Counted from the first letter of the stretch, positions 24,808 through 37,340 are shown. The stretch is DNA of 64,000 nt from Pomacea canaliculata (GCF_003073045.1 NC_037591.1:41925883-41989882); one strand, 5' to 3'. The notes: a model not told the origin generated them from the letters alone. Numbers and translations are program-made.

Positions 24808-27800
24808 GCAGGTTTACTCTGTGACGTTTCTCCTTCCGATATGCGTAGCGAACAACATCGCGTCTCCAAAACCGCGAACCCAATGTAAAAGGCTCGCGAA
24901 TCACTTGTGTGTGTTTATTGAAAATATATTTGCAATTGAAAGTAATCAATAAGTTGTTTCTTTTCACTCTCGAGTAAACTGCGCTCTGAAATCATCAGAA
25001 GTGGAAGGCGGGGCACTACTTTACCTCGGGTAAGCAGCTATCTCTAACGTCATTTCTACCTCTCCTTCCATCTTCATCCCCTCTGTCTATCCCTTGCTCA
25101 TTAAGGCAAATAGGTCGAGGAAATTGTCCTGATCCACTTTACAAATTACCTAAATTGTGTTTTTCAACCAAATTCTCGACAGTTGCTGAATGTTGCTGTT
25201 AGGGATTTAAGTAAACATTTTCTGCAAACTCCCCTCAGGCATAGCGAGACATGCCTCAAGGGCCTGGCAGGGTGTGTAGGCCCACCCTCCTCCTTTCCAC
25301 CCATCCTTGCCGACATCTATTCAAAGCATTTCATGTAGGATAACTGCTCGTCTGTAATTACCATCAGCCTTTTACAGCATTGATCAAACTAGAAAACTAG
25401 AGGAGGGAAAGAAAGAAGAAAAAAAACATGCTTCATTGGACATATAGATTTTCTGTGCGGGTTGCTACTGCAGACGTTGCGCCACAGAACATCATTTGCT
25501 GAGAAGAAAACGCTTTGAAAGCCAATTAGCAAGGTGAGCTTGAAGTGGTTCACCGTTGTCTACAACATTTGGAAAAGGGAAACCGTCTTCGTTTACGGTT
25601 CTTGCCTTCCCTGATGAACCAGTTCCTCATTAGTTTAGTGAGGGGGCGAATTTTCTTGTCAAAAGCTCGAGCAGGTCTCAATTTTGCGATATTCCGCTCA
25701 GGAGGCGGGTGTGCAGACCAGCAGGCGCGAATGGTGGTTCCTAACCTCAGGTCGCTGAAGACTGAGGTGTTACAGACTACTCTTTTCTCGGTGCCAATTT
25801 TTGTGTTTGAGAGCGGAACCCATGTCCTCTCCCTAACTCTTATGGGGTCGGATACACATTCAAAAGTTGAGTCATCTTGGAGGGAAATATTTTACGCCAC
25901 ACGGGTATCGAACCGGCTAACACGCACTTCTCCGAATGATGACTTGGCTATCAGCTTCCGCTTGCTGAATAACAACTTTCGATTCTAGTTTCGAGATTCT
26001 TGCGTATGAATAATACCGTTCAGAAGCGAACTTATTTTTTACATCGACTACAAACACTTCGTGGAGTAATTTTTCTTCTTATCGTTCTTACACTAACATT
26101 AGTTCCTTGACCTACACACGAGTACACACGCACTCAGAAACACACCTTACACAAAACACATGCCAACTCGCCCTAATGAACTGATTCGTATGGATGCTCG
26201 TTTCCTCAACTATTGAAACCAGTAGCTGTGTCTCGAACCCCGTAACAACATGATAGATGGCGCTGCAATCGGGAAAGGGGATTGTTTGGTGTGATTAACA
26301 CCCTCGATGGCTTGTTCTCGATCACAGTGACTGATTCGCACATCCGCAACACCGAACCGAATTTTTTTTTCGTGTGCATCGAGCGAATGGTACCAAGCCA
26401 ACCAGAGCTGATGTTGAGAGACAAAAAGTGAGTTTGGAATGATGCTGAAGGACAACAATCGAGAGTAGAATGAATCTAAGGAACAGCATCTGGTCTTGGA
26501 GTGAAGCTGATAGACAACAAGATGGAATGACGATAAGAAAAAAGTGTTTCTGACCTTTCAAAACTATTAAAAATAACAACTTCTGATTAAATTTAACAAG
26601 AATTTTTATTACTACGCACCCTAAAAGGCAAAGTGGTTATTTGTGAGCATTATTAATATTTTATGTTTTCTTGATAATTTGATTTATAAAAAAAAACTCA
26701 GGATTCCGATAAATTGGCAAAAATGGCTGTTTCAGTCGAAAAATATTTGTAATAACAACAGAAATAGAAGTGGTAACACACTCCCAAAGGCATGACGAGC
26801 ATTCACTTCACTGCCCGTGAAAGGGGACAGGACTTTCACCTGTTGAACCTATGTAGGGATGTTCTATTATATGTTTACCTATTTAATTATTAATTTATAG
26901 ATTCCTACCTGCACCGACCTGCACTCTTTTCAAGTATATTTAAAATGAAGGAGCAATTAGGTAACGAAACTCCATGATAAAATGATTATTGATTCTATTT
27001 TTTATCTGGAACTCCATCAGCAAACCCACATTAGGGTTCGGCGAGCGCTGAGCGAAATTTGCAAGAAGAACTAAATGACAGATGACGACAAGATAGCACC
27101 TGGAGTCCGCGCGGCGCCCACTCGATCTATCCCGGGTGTGGGAGGAAATGGTGTGACGTTGATTACCCGTGTTTATTGGCCACCCCTTTCCTGCGCTCCT
27201 GTGGCCGCTCTTTTATTCTTGTCTTTGCCATGTTATTACAGTCACCGCGACCGACGGTTTGATCTCATGGCCACAATCGATGCGCACGCACTTCACGCAT
27301 GGCTGCGGGGCAGCGGTCCTCGGGGCACGAGAGGACGACGTCACGCCTCGTTAGAGTTCTGCATGGCCATTGGCTACTCGTTAGGGAAATTCTCCCCCTC
27401 TCTCTCTCCCCCACCCTGGGGGTAGGCAGGCCAGAAGGCAAACCTAGTTCCGGTCATTGATAAAACGCGTGCATAGACCTCACAAAGGCATTTGTTCTCA
27501 CGACTTTATACAAGCTTAACCGTGCAGAAATAGATTCTCAAAGGGTTGATGCCGGTGTAAACAATCAAGTCCAGCTTTCACCAAGGGCTGTGCAATAATC
27601 ATTGTTGGAACCGGTTTCAGAAAGTCACAGAACAACGCTCGTGCATATCCTTTCTAACATCTTGACTTTATTCTTTCAAAAGAAAAACAACATTTTTCGT
27701 TAATTTTCATGATAGAAATACTATGAGGGAGACTACAATCCACCTTGTCAGTACGCAGCAGAACTACAAACCTGTATATCGCTTTTGGTACTTACTTGGC

Positions 27801-30800
27801 TGAGGATTTACTGGGACAATTAATTTAGGGCTTTGATTGCAAACACTTGCCCCTATGAAACGAGATGAGTTCAGAAAAAAACAAAACTCTTGGTTAACAA
27901 CAAAACAACAATATTCACCAACATCACCGCAAATGACAATAAACTAGACAATGATGCTTTCACGCTTCTTGGGTTAGCCATCACCAGGGATGAAAGATCC
28001 TTCCTTCCAAAGTCAAGAAAAGGAATATGTCATGTTTTGTCCACGTGACACCCGACAGGCTAAGCAAGAAAATCTTGCGAGGCATAATAGGAGCCAGAAA
28101 GAGGGGCAGACAACATAAAAATAGTTTGAAACATCCACAGAAATATCCTGTTGAGATACCCGAAGCCCGCTATGTTTGGCAGAAGACAATGATAAAGATT
28201 TAATTTTCAATCTCTCTCTCTCTCTGTCTCTTGTCTACTGAGGACTAGAAACTAACCAAAATGTCCGCTTTGCTTGTTGAATTCTGTCGATATCTGTATT
28301 TTTTTCATCCTTTTCTCTAACTTTTCTTGCTTTCCCGTTCCATCTCTGAATTAACTACCAACAATATACAGTACAGCCAGGTATGTCAGCGTGAACAGAA
28401 ACCGCCTGCAGTCGGCTAAAGACCTCTGATTGTTGACCCTTGACACAACAGGGGTCAGAGTGAGCTCCTCCACTCAGGGAGATGATTTCCTTGGGGGAGA
28501 AAGCAAGGATTGCAGTACTTACCATTGACTTGTTTAGGCAGAAGGTTGACAGTTCTACACTGGAGACGCAAACATACGGGTAACATGACCCCCCCCTTAC
28601 ACACACACACGGACACACGCGCACACGCACACACGCACTCTAACCTTCCCATACAATAATAAACCACACTCATTAGGCAGGTGGTATTGGGGGAACAGTG
28701 TACTAATGGTGTATCCTCGCTCTCTTTGCTTCGCTCACTGAGATCACATCCTCTCAAGAGGACGGCAGGGGGCGCTGTAACAGTGTTGAGTGAATCCATG
28801 ATAACTGTTACCATCCTCAGTACCGCAGACACGTGGAGCCGCCAACAGCTCTCTGCCCCTAATTACACTCGTCGATAAAATCTTGAACTTTAACCTTTTC
28901 TTAGAGCTTCGATTTAGCTTGGCTTTGAAGCGGTTAGATTCCTGGTTTGCATGAAGCACTTAGTGAAATCGCTGTTATTATAGCACGAGCAGCTCATTCA
29001 TCTGCTCTCACGCCTGTCTCAGAACTCTTCTTGTATTCCAGTCATCTCCTGCAATTAATGTTTCCAGAGATGTGGTCAGGTTACCACGTGTCCATGGTGG
29101 TCGAGCTTGACAGCCTTCTGAGTGTTATTTTATTGCATCTTGCACTTTCTCGGATGTGTAAGCTGACAGTTTGTGTTCTGCTAATATTCACTGTTCGTCG
29201 GTGTGAACCTGGAAATTTGTGTTATCCAGCAATGTTGTGTTTCGCTGACAAGAATCATTATTTTTACAGCGATTGCACCAGATGATTGTTGCAAAGCAAA
29301 ACAAGAAAAATTCCTACACCCAACCCCAGTCTATCCTATTATTTTGGGCATGTCTACCGCATCCTTTCTGACCTGCACTTTCTCACGCACGCGCGCGCGC
29401 GCACACACACGTCCGTTCTGCCCAATGTCATCTCTTTATTCGAGACATAAAAACTTTGATGAGTTTCAAGAACAACACACAAATCTCGTTGTGGGTTGAA
29501 AGGTACCGCTCCTATTCTTGCCTCGTGGACAACATGAACTCTCGCCGAATCTCGCGAAAGCTCGTGTTGCTGCACCGAGACTCAGGGATCGGCACAAAGA
29601 CTGTCTATGCACGCAAACAGCATCAAGGTTCAGCTGTGGTCGATGTTGTAGGTAAATATTTCCGAGATGATGCCAAGAAAGATGGGGATCAAACAGATTG
29701 ACTCGTTTACAGTTGGCGACAACATGTTTGTGTTACGACTGAAGCAGTGGGCCTGCGAGAGACCGGCTCAAGACATTGCCAGCCTGTGGACGACGACAAC
29801 AACGAAGATGTTGAAATGATTTGATGTATTGATGAAAACCAATTTCCTGCAGCTACTAGTTTACAACATGGTGAAAGCAGTGAAATTAGTCAAATGCGTT
29901 GCCTTGTCGGTTTAATTTAAAAAAAAAAACGAGCGTTTGAGAAAGGCAGACATTGAAATCGCACATTTCGTTAAAGCATTAAAAACTTTGTGTACAAACT
30001 ACAATGCACAGCAAAAACATGGAGATGTATCACACACACACACACATTCCATCAAGTCACACACACAACACTTCGTTCTCCACTTTTTATTATCACACCC
30101 CCTTGAAATCACGCAACCACTGACACCCAAATGTTCACTTATATTTGCCAATGAGTTGAAAGGGTTGGATCATCTTCCACAAAACCTTTACACACTTCTT
30201 TACCATGCGAACGACAAAACTTGTTGTTTTCCTTTTTTCTGAAACAGCGTTTTTCAGCAGGTAAACAACATAGAAGGAGGTAGTGAGAATGTGTGTGTGT
30301 GTGTGTGTGTGTTCATGAAAGAAGAGAGCAATTTTGTTGCAGACAGCGCGTTCTCCAGTCAGAAGGGACATATATGTTGTTCCTTTGTCATTACATTCGT
30401 GCACTAAGAATAATGTTGGTTAAGTCTGTTGCTTCTACAGACACACCAGTACCAATCACTAATAAAACTTACAACTTCCTAGTCTTTGAAGAAGTCTTAC
30501 AGAAGGATTGGAACTTTTTAGGATTTAATGTCCACGATCTAAGATTTTTTTATGTTTTATTTTATTTATTTTCATTAATTTTTATTTTTTTTTATTTTTT
30601 TATTTTTTATTTTTTTTTTGCAAGGAAGTAATTTCCAAAGTTTAGATTAGTCTTAAAGAAGTTGCTAGTAATTTAGTCCTACTTCCCTTTTTTTTACGCG
30701 ATCAATATATTTTGGTTGCCTGAGCGCGCGGAGGGACTCGGGAAGGGCGAAGAGGAAAGTCTTATTAATACGTACAGCCTGGCAACACCGCCTTATCGCA

Positions 30801-33800
30801 GCCAAAAATCGAAAAGCACGGACCTGCTTCTCTTGGCTGACGTCTGTTGACTTGAGAACTGAGAAAAAAAATGGGTTAGGCTACAAAAAGTTGTACATGT
30901 GGAGCTTGATGTGCAGAGAGGGAGGAGATGGCGGGGGGAAGAACCTTGATACAATCAAGACGAATGGCCAAACAAAATTCCTTTCGCCTTCCGTCCTCGG
31001 TGCACTGGTGGACTAATCAGGGTAATCTGTTGATTACAGTGATACGACTTCTAAATCTACTTGTATTCTATTTTTGTATGTTGATTCTGGAATTTTCTTA
31101 AAAACTTTTTCCTGAAGATTGCGTAGTTGTGATTTACTTCTTATACCGGCAGGCACCATCGACCGTCCTGCTTACCACGGATCTATATTCTATGTTGGCC
31201 TCGCAGGCTGTCTGGACCTACTTGACTGTTTAGCAGCAAACTCTAGTTCCTTAGTTTAGAAAACTCCTATACCCTTGTGGGAAGTAAAAGCTAGGGGGTG
31301 GCAAGCCCTTCTCAGCCTCATCACATCACTCAGACGGTTGCCCAGTTTGTCCAGGGAGGAGGATCAATATACAGAAGTCCCAGAAAGAGATCAGCCCCGT
31401 GTTGTGGGACGATTTTATTGCTGCCAGACCGTGAAGAAATATTGTCACAAATACATGCACACCCACTTAACACCCTCTCACAGAATTACCCCTGCACGCC
31501 CTCACAGATGTAGATGCGTTCGGTTGATTGCATAAAGTCAACAAAAACAACTTTTGCCACTTGTGTAGCAAAGGAAGCGGAATTCCATTACCGGGATGAA
31601 AAACTTCAGACGATCAAAAAGCACTTGGGTGGATACACTAAACAATTACATGACAAAAACGTTTGGTCAATATTTGGTTGAGATGTTTTAAGGCGAACAT
31701 AACACGTGTACTCAGGGTGTAAATTCTATTCTTAGTGTATTATTTGTGTACTTGTTTATTATTATTTTGTTCTTTGGAACTTTAACCTTTCTCTTTTGCG
31801 CTTCTTGGCCCGAAGGTGTGTGGAGCTAAACGGTTCCCATGCAGAAGGAGTAGACTTATTACTGGTCATTGACCTCCGCCATTTTAGGATATTTAGAAAC
31901 CTTTTTCATTGAGCGTGTGTTCAATTGCTTAAGATTGAGTTGCTATTTATTTTTTCGGTTTGCTCCAAGTCCTGCCTCCTCATTCGTCTTGGGAAAATTA
32001 AATCCACGGCCGGGTGGATGAAAATGTCGGGCAAAGGTCAACCCTCGAAGCAATCGTTCGATGCCCGAGCCAGGCAGGTCGTTGGCAACGTGCCGGCGAT
32101 GTTGGAAGATGGAGAAGAGGAGAGGCTGTCAGCAGCGACCCGGTAGGACCAGAATCGCTCCATCGATGTCCAGCAAATGATTAATACTAACATAGATTGT
32201 ATTGGCTTTTGTCCAACCAAACCGCATATGAGTGGCGGCATGAAAAGAAAACCTAATAAATAATATTTGATGATGACTTGCAAAGCTTTGGGAGGTCCAC
32301 ACCGAAATTTATACACAATCAATAATAAAACTTTGACCTCTTAGGACCTTTATTTTCTTTAATTGTAATTATAATGACTTCTTTGTATATAAGGCGTAGA
32401 GGACACGTGTCAAATGTTTGACATCAAACCAGCCAGCTTCGAGTTATGATAGCGATTCTCGTCAATACAATTCACTCAAACCGCCTTAAAATCCACAGAA
32501 AACTGAAACGTTACAATATTTCCTCTTTATTTAATGAAATCAGTTTTCTTAATAATAGAAAGTCTCCAAAATATATTTAAATCCGTTCCAAATATGATCC
32601 TAGGAAAAAAACTGTAGAGTTTCCATGAGGCTGAGTGCTAAGCCTCTGGTCCCCTACAGTCGCGTTGACAAAGACATTGACAATGTATTGACAAAAAAGG
32701 TTGTTCAAGTGTATGTTGACCAAAGTTCCATTGGCTTCCTGTACCCGTTACACCCGACTTTGCCAAACTTGGTGAAAGTTCCGACTTTTGCCCATTTAAA
32801 CAGAGCTTTGACAGAAATGTCTCTTCCTCTCATGATGACGGAGCAGAAGTGATTCAGACAACATTCCTTCAACTGTCCGCCATTAGAGTCGAATATACCA
32901 CAAAGGTCATCTACTCGTAAAACTAATAAGTGTAAAAAGCTATCGTGTGATTAAACAAATCCTCTCATGAAGTGCAAGCCACTCAACTGTGGAACTGTAA
33001 GAACCAAGGAAAGAACCTCTAACTCAAAGGTGAAGAAGGAAAAGAGGTTTTGTCTCCGCCCTCTACTAGCTATCGACATGATGAATCATTTACATACACC
33101 CCTCACCCTAAGGCTCCTCCTTTTCAACTTATTTGAAGGATGAGTGGGTTTAATCAGTACCTCTTTATATCTGTGATAATAACTAGTAATTTCTCGTGTC
33201 TTTTACAGGCATTGTGTGTGTTTGTCTACATCTCCGTGGGAGTCAATCTATCGCTGTAGCCTCCACCAATTTTAATCAGAGTGCTTCAGACACTTGAAAC
33301 AACAGTTTTCTATAGTCACGCCATTGAAAACAACGATGTCTACCTCCTACGCCGTCGGATTCACCCCGCAATGGCCAAAAAGTCACAAAGGACAAGAAAA
33401 TAAAAGATGGGTGGAAGGCAAACTTTCTTTTCCTCCAATGGCTGGGTCTCTAGACTTCAGCAGAGGTAAATTACTAGTCTTCAGGGGCCACACAGCAGCG
33501 TGATAAACGAAAGGACGATGGAGAGGGCGGGTTGTTGGGTGTGATTAAAGCAATCGCCTCCACAGGCCGCCTTGCTTTGTTCTCCATCAAAGTGACTCCG
33601 TCACGCATCCTGGACGCCAAGCCGAAAATTTATCTTCGGGACGACCGGACGGAGCCAGTTAAGTCTGCAATAAGCCCCAACTTAAAAAGAAGAACACAGT
33701 TCGAAAGTTCACACCCAAGGGAAAAGTATTTTCGGAGGTTAATCTGCCTGATTTCTAAAAATATCCTCTCTCTCAAGTCGAGGACCGGTCAGTATGCCAA

Positions 33801-35523
33801 GCACAGGGCTGTAAACTAACAGCACCGACTGCCGGGTGGTCCAACCTTCCTCTCCTCAAGCCTTCGAGAAGAATGTCCACCCCACATTCTCTGAACGCCT
33901 CCTCAGGACTACCAAGTCCTTGGCCTTTCGTAACCAACGATTGTCGTCTGCAAACATCACCCGCCACTCGCGCCGCTAAGAAACATTTGACAACTGCAAC
34001 GGGCCTGATTGCATTTTGCTATTTATTGGACTGCGGACGTGGGCGCGCGTTTATCTGAAATCAAAACACATTCTTCTTTCCTTCTCCGCTTTTATAACCC
34101 ACGTTCCAGATGAATAAAATGTGGATAGATGAACATGGGAAATGAATGAGCAAAGTTATTCGCGACAGTGCCCGACAATGATCTCTTGACATTTTACTTG
34201 AAGTTTCCTACTTTAGATAATTGGTTTTTATTAAAGTAAAGACTGTGACAATAAAATTTTGTGGACTTATAACAGTCTTTTAGGACTTGGTTGGACAATT
34301 TTCTTACGAGTGCAGCAGTCTTCTAAAATTGTTGCCAGAAAACAAATTGGTTATTGTCTATAAATTCTTATCTGAATAACCTATTTATCTTTTTTTACAT
34401 TTATTTGTCTTAAAAGATTTATTTTATCTAGCCTTAACTTCAGCTGGCTGGATTATTAAAAAAGAAAGTGGCTCCTCCTCCCTGTTATTTTAAGAAGTAA
34501 GAAAGTGATGGTACTAGGAGTCGCATCTAGAGAGCGCGTCTTGAGATTTGAACCGAGGGCCTTTAAAAGCGTTGCGGTGATATGAAAGCATTCTACTGCG
34601 GAGTGACTGAACCACATCATTAATTCGTTCATCTTTGCGTTGGTGTTTTTATGGATTGTTTTTTTTTTTTTTTTTTGTCTGTTGTTCTTTGCCATTGTGT
34701 AGCACTGGAAAATTGAGGATGGTGATGATGAGGAGGTGGATTGTTAGGTTTGAGTAAATAAACAAAAAAGCGACTGAGAAATCTCAAGATGATGAACTCG
34801 CGTGCAGCCTGCAAGTTAATGCTTTTTGACTTCATTTGATCCCCTGATCGTTTCCAACATTATATGGCATGCTTTGCTAGCCTTCTTGGTAAACCATTTT
34901 TTAAAATTCTAAATATATGTATTCGAAGCAAAACTTTAAAATGTATTTTGCATTTAATTCTGTTTGTCCGTTTATGGCACGTTTCTGCATCTTTCTAGCA
35001 CCTTACTGCAATGGCTTTTATTTCTGACGGCTTGGCGGGGTTTAATTTTATTATGTTGGTTTTTTTCGTATTTCTTAAATTGTTAAAGACAATCACCACT
35101 TTTTCGTATGGAACATTTAGAAGCTATAATATGTGTTCGGGAATCCAAAACTGAAAGCTACAAACAGCTTTCTTCCATGGACGATCTTGCAAAACAATAG
35201 TCGCCAATTTTGAAGCAAAAAAAAAATGAACAATTCGCAAACATTGAATACTAATCACTAACGACATGACAGACTATCACTTTTGCGAGACACACTCGTT
35301 TTAACTAAAGTTTCATACCTCTAGAAGAAAAGTTCAAAGACAAACTTTCTAGAATTATTCTTACCGTAGCGAACTCGCTTCTGCGGGAGGGGACCCACGG
35401 GTACGAGTAGATCTCTTCAGCTTGTAATGCCTTCCTGTTGAGCGATCGCGTCCACCCAGCGGAAGTGGCCACAGCAAACAGCAAGCAGACGACAGCTTGG
35501 TACAGCCTAGTCTCCATCGTCAT
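19858..35523 (-). CDS. Secreted cysteine-rich precursor, gene A (intact)
   Basis: Three exons: 35365-35523 (159 nt), 24427-24532 (106 nt) and 19858-20024 (167 nt). Donors are GTAAGAATAA and GTAAGACA; acceptors are GTTGCAG and CCTACAG; phases 0 and 1 join cleanly. The product is 143 residues. Residues 1-22 are a signal peptide (MTMETRLYQAVVCLLFAVAT, cleavage probably after TSA). Residues 23-53 form a pro-region with dibasic RR at 47-48. The cysteine region follows: C54-x6-C61-x5-CC67/68-x5-C74 (exon 2), then C92-x5-C98-x3-CC102/103-x12-C116-x11-C128 (exon 3). That gives 11 cysteines, an odd number. The exon 3 spacing recalls the first subdomain of colipase/Dickkopf folds or a C-C-CC-C-C knot, but family assignment is open. 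Introns are about 10.8 and 4.4 kb. An alternative in-frame ATG lies at codon 3. Confidence 0.75.
20030..24420. other. Intron 2 of gene A
   Basis: AT-rich. Contains a T-rich tract with TTTTC/TTTTG units (21419-21545). TGCGCATGCG, an NRF-1-type palindrome, lies at 22298-22307, followed by CACGTG at 22316. A possible decayed tRNA-like SINE lies on the minus strand near 23170-23290 (box B-like GGTTCAGCTC). No further exon was recognised. Confidence 0.4.
24597..24736. repeat. Minisatellite, 32-35 bp units, ACGCGTCA core
   Basis: Four units plus a partial fifth, with cores at 24600, 24632, 24665, 24696 and 24731. The unit reads (T)AAAACGCGTCACAAGACAA followed by CGTCATAGT. It lies about 65 bp upstream (minus-strand sense) of gene A exon 2. 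Confidence 0.9.
24734..24808. repeat. GTT/TTA microsatellite
   Basis: TTATTATTA then about 21 GTT triplets. The polyglutamine and polyleucine frames over it are artefacts of the repeat. Confidence 0.95.
24809..25785. other. Intron 1 of gene A, no feature recognised
   Basis: No exon or repeat end was recognised between the microsatellite and the probable SINE at 25790. A 147-codon plus-strand frame starting at 25545 has no ATG start and runs into the SINE. Confidence 0.35.
25790..25975 (-). mobile_element. Probable tRNA-derived SINE
   Basis: On the minus strand an A-box-like TGATAGCCAAGTC (25941-25953) is followed about 27 bp later by a canonical B-box GGTTCGATACC (25904-25914), the RNA polymerase III promoter layout of a tRNA. 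The sequence continues into a non-tRNA body. No intact cloverleaf could be drawn, so a working tRNA gene is unlikely. Boundaries are approximate. Confidence 0.5.
26236..26370. repeat. Interspersed repeat, copy 1 (partner at 33505-33640)
   Basis: Shares with 33505-33640 the ordered blocks GGTGTGATTAA, TTGTTCTC(G/C)ATCA, AGTGACT and CCGAA. Diverged copies of an unidentified family, same orientation. Confidence 0.5.
26371..28520. other. Intron 1 of gene A, no exon recognised
   Basis: GC-rich patch at 27059-27430 with a 116-codon plus-strand frame. It resembles no known protein and ends in a proline-serine low-complexity run, so it is not called. Otherwise AT-rich and unremarkable. Confidence 0.35.
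28523..28559 (-). other. Possible 37-nt exon or exon 2 relic of gene A family
   Basis: Acceptor GCGTCTCCAG and donor GTAAGTACTGC bound a 37-nt stretch. It opens with a cysteine codon like every exon 2 of the family and ends AAACAAGTCAATG, close to the end of gene C exon 2 (AAAGAAGTCAATC). Its phases (0 in, 1 out) equal those of exon 2, so it could only replace exon 2, not be added to it. It may be a shortened exon 2 copy inside intron 1. Confidence 0.3.
29386..29411. repeat. Alternating CG/CA tract
   Basis: GCACGCGCGCGCGCACAC-type alternating purine-pyrimidine sequence, a composition that can form Z-DNA. Confidence 0.85.
33505..33640. repeat. Interspersed repeat, copy 2 (partner at 26236-26370)
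   Basis: Ordered blocks GGTGTGATTAA, TTGTTCTCCATCA, AGTGACT and CCGAA, as in the partner copy. Confidence 0.5.
34500..34615 (-). mobile_element. Probable tRNA-derived SINE, decayed
   Basis: The minus strand has an A-box-like stretch ending GCAGTAGAATGC (34589-34609 region) and a B-box-like GGTTCAAATCTC (34543-34554), about 35 bp apart. Both match tRNA promoters imperfectly. Boundaries are approximate. Confidence 0.4.
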
Positions 35524-35815
35524 CGTACCCCGGAGTCGCTTGACTGACAATAACAACAAAAGAAGTCCCGACTGAAAATTAGGTCCAACGACCGAAAAAC
35601 TCGAATATTGTGGAAAATGTGTATGAAAATCGCGAGAGAGGCAGAAGGTGAGGGTACCGCTCATGACTTTCGCTGCAAACTTACTTGTTGGTGCGCGTCA
35701 CGCACGGCTGGCGCTGCAACAGAGTGTGCGTGTGTGTGTGTGATGGGGGAGGAGACTGACAGCAATGAGTTCGCTGGTGGAGGGATCGGCTGTGCCAGGG
35801 CAGAAAGTGGCGAGA

Positions 35816-35825
35816 CTTATATAAA
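35816..35825 (-). promoter_or_regulatory. Putative TATA box of gene A
   Basis: TTATATAAG on the minus strand lies about 300 bp before the ATG at 35523. It implies transcription starting near 35790 and an unspliced leader of roughly 270 nt. An E-box, CACGTG, lies further upstream at about 35967. Confidence 0.4.
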
Positions 35826-35999
35826 ATGTCGCAACCTTCGATCACTGGATTGGTTCCAGTGGACTGCACCAACCAGCGAGAGGCTAGCGTCTGGAACAGT
35901 CCATTCTCTGTGCCAGGATGGGCCAGGGATGCCCGCCTCCACGTCAGATGACTCTACCCAGCAGGTCACGTGAGGGAAGACCGCAAGTCATCTGCCATA

Positions 36000-37340
36000 C
36001 AACCGTCACAGAGCTGTCATAGAATTGTAAAAAGTCAAACTGTCACAGAATTGTCTTAAGAAGTGACATAGGTGACTTCGAATTGTCCTAAAATGTCACA
36101 CAGCTGTCAATCAGTTGTCATGTGACACCTGCTGACAGTCGGTTGGTTTTCTCCAGGTACATGTTATTAAATGAAATTAAAAATTTTTTTAACCTCGTCT
36201 TTTGTCTACCAGCTTCCTTGTCTTGGCGGACTTGTTATTATAGACATTTTTTTTTTAATGTTAAACCTCTTCTCTCTGTCCATCAGCTTCTTTGTCTTGC
36301 TGTACTTGCTTTCGAGGCTTCACGATTACTGAAGTTTATATTTCTGCTAAAATATCCGATTTTGAGCCAGTTGGTAAATTTGGTCCAATGGGTACATGTA
36401 GAAGTTACAGATCTTACTGTGAAGAACTAAAGAAAACAAACTCTGTTTTTCAGCTTGAGGATTTCTATCCCATTAGTACCCGGCATTCGTGTGTCATGGA
36501 GATAATAGAGTCTTACGATTAGATGATCGTTAATATCTGAAATAACATCTGTTTTTACCTTGTCTTGCAAATCCCTTCATGTTGATGAGTTTACAAATTT
36601 CTAACTTTCAGTTGTCTTCGAAATACTGAGAATATGACTTGGAAAGGACTTCCTGACTCAATAAATAATTGAACATAGACTCACGATTGGCAGGTGACAT
36701 AATAATTTTATTAGAATGGCAGCTGTGGTCGCATCTCTGAAGTCTCACACTGCTATGACCATCAAAGCTCGAGTTTACAAAATTACTTGTATTTTACTGT
36801 AACTAGACTGTCAAATATAAGACTTCAGAAATGACATCAAAATTAATATGGGTAATATAATTAGAACTTTTCAAAAATCTTTAATTATTTTAATTTTGTG
36901 GAATTATTCTTTTGGTATGCAGTGAATAATAAAACTTCTTTTATATTTATAATTTTATAGCATCCGTATTTTTTTTTAATGTTTACATTGATGAAATGAT
37001 GAAGCCATCTGCACTGAGAATTTCTTGTGCCCTGTTAATTGAAGACACCTGTTTGCAGTTTTCTAGCAATGAAGCAATAATTTTTAGCACTAGCATTGTT
37101 TTGTTTGGCTTGTTGGACTTCCATAAAAATTTGACACTCGTGGCTGTAGCTTTCAGACCATGAATTTCCAGGTTCCCTTTTAAGATATTGTACAATAAGT
37201 AAGTGATTTTGATGTCCATTAAAGAGAATACCAAATGAAATTTGAGAGATTTTTGTATCCTACGTTTAATGGAATATAAGACATGTATTAGTGTAAAGTG
37301 CAATTTGAGATATAGAAAAGTGGGATTTCAGTAAACTGAA
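36000..37340. other. Intergenic, nothing recognised
   Basis: AT-rich. TGTCA-rich short repeats occur at 36000-36130. No supported gene. Confidence 0.35.

Larger units (their letters stand above)
28570..34500. other. Intron 1 of gene A, simple repeats only
   Basis: Contains CA/CG-rich microsatellites near 28600-28640, 29386-29411 and 30030-30055, GT repeats at 30288-30311 and a T-rich tract at 30545-30620. A second copy of the 26236 repeat lies at 33505-33640. No exon was recognised. Confidence 0.35.

Noticed and set aside
24734-24967. Polyglutamine and polyleucine frames
   Set aside because: Translations of the GTT microsatellite.
25545-25988. 147-codon plus-strand frame
   Set aside because: It lacks an ATG start and overlaps a probable SINE on the other strand.
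27075-27425. 116-codon plus-strand frame in a GC-rich patch
   Set aside because: Low-complexity end, no similarity and no splice-supported neighbours inside the intron of gene A.
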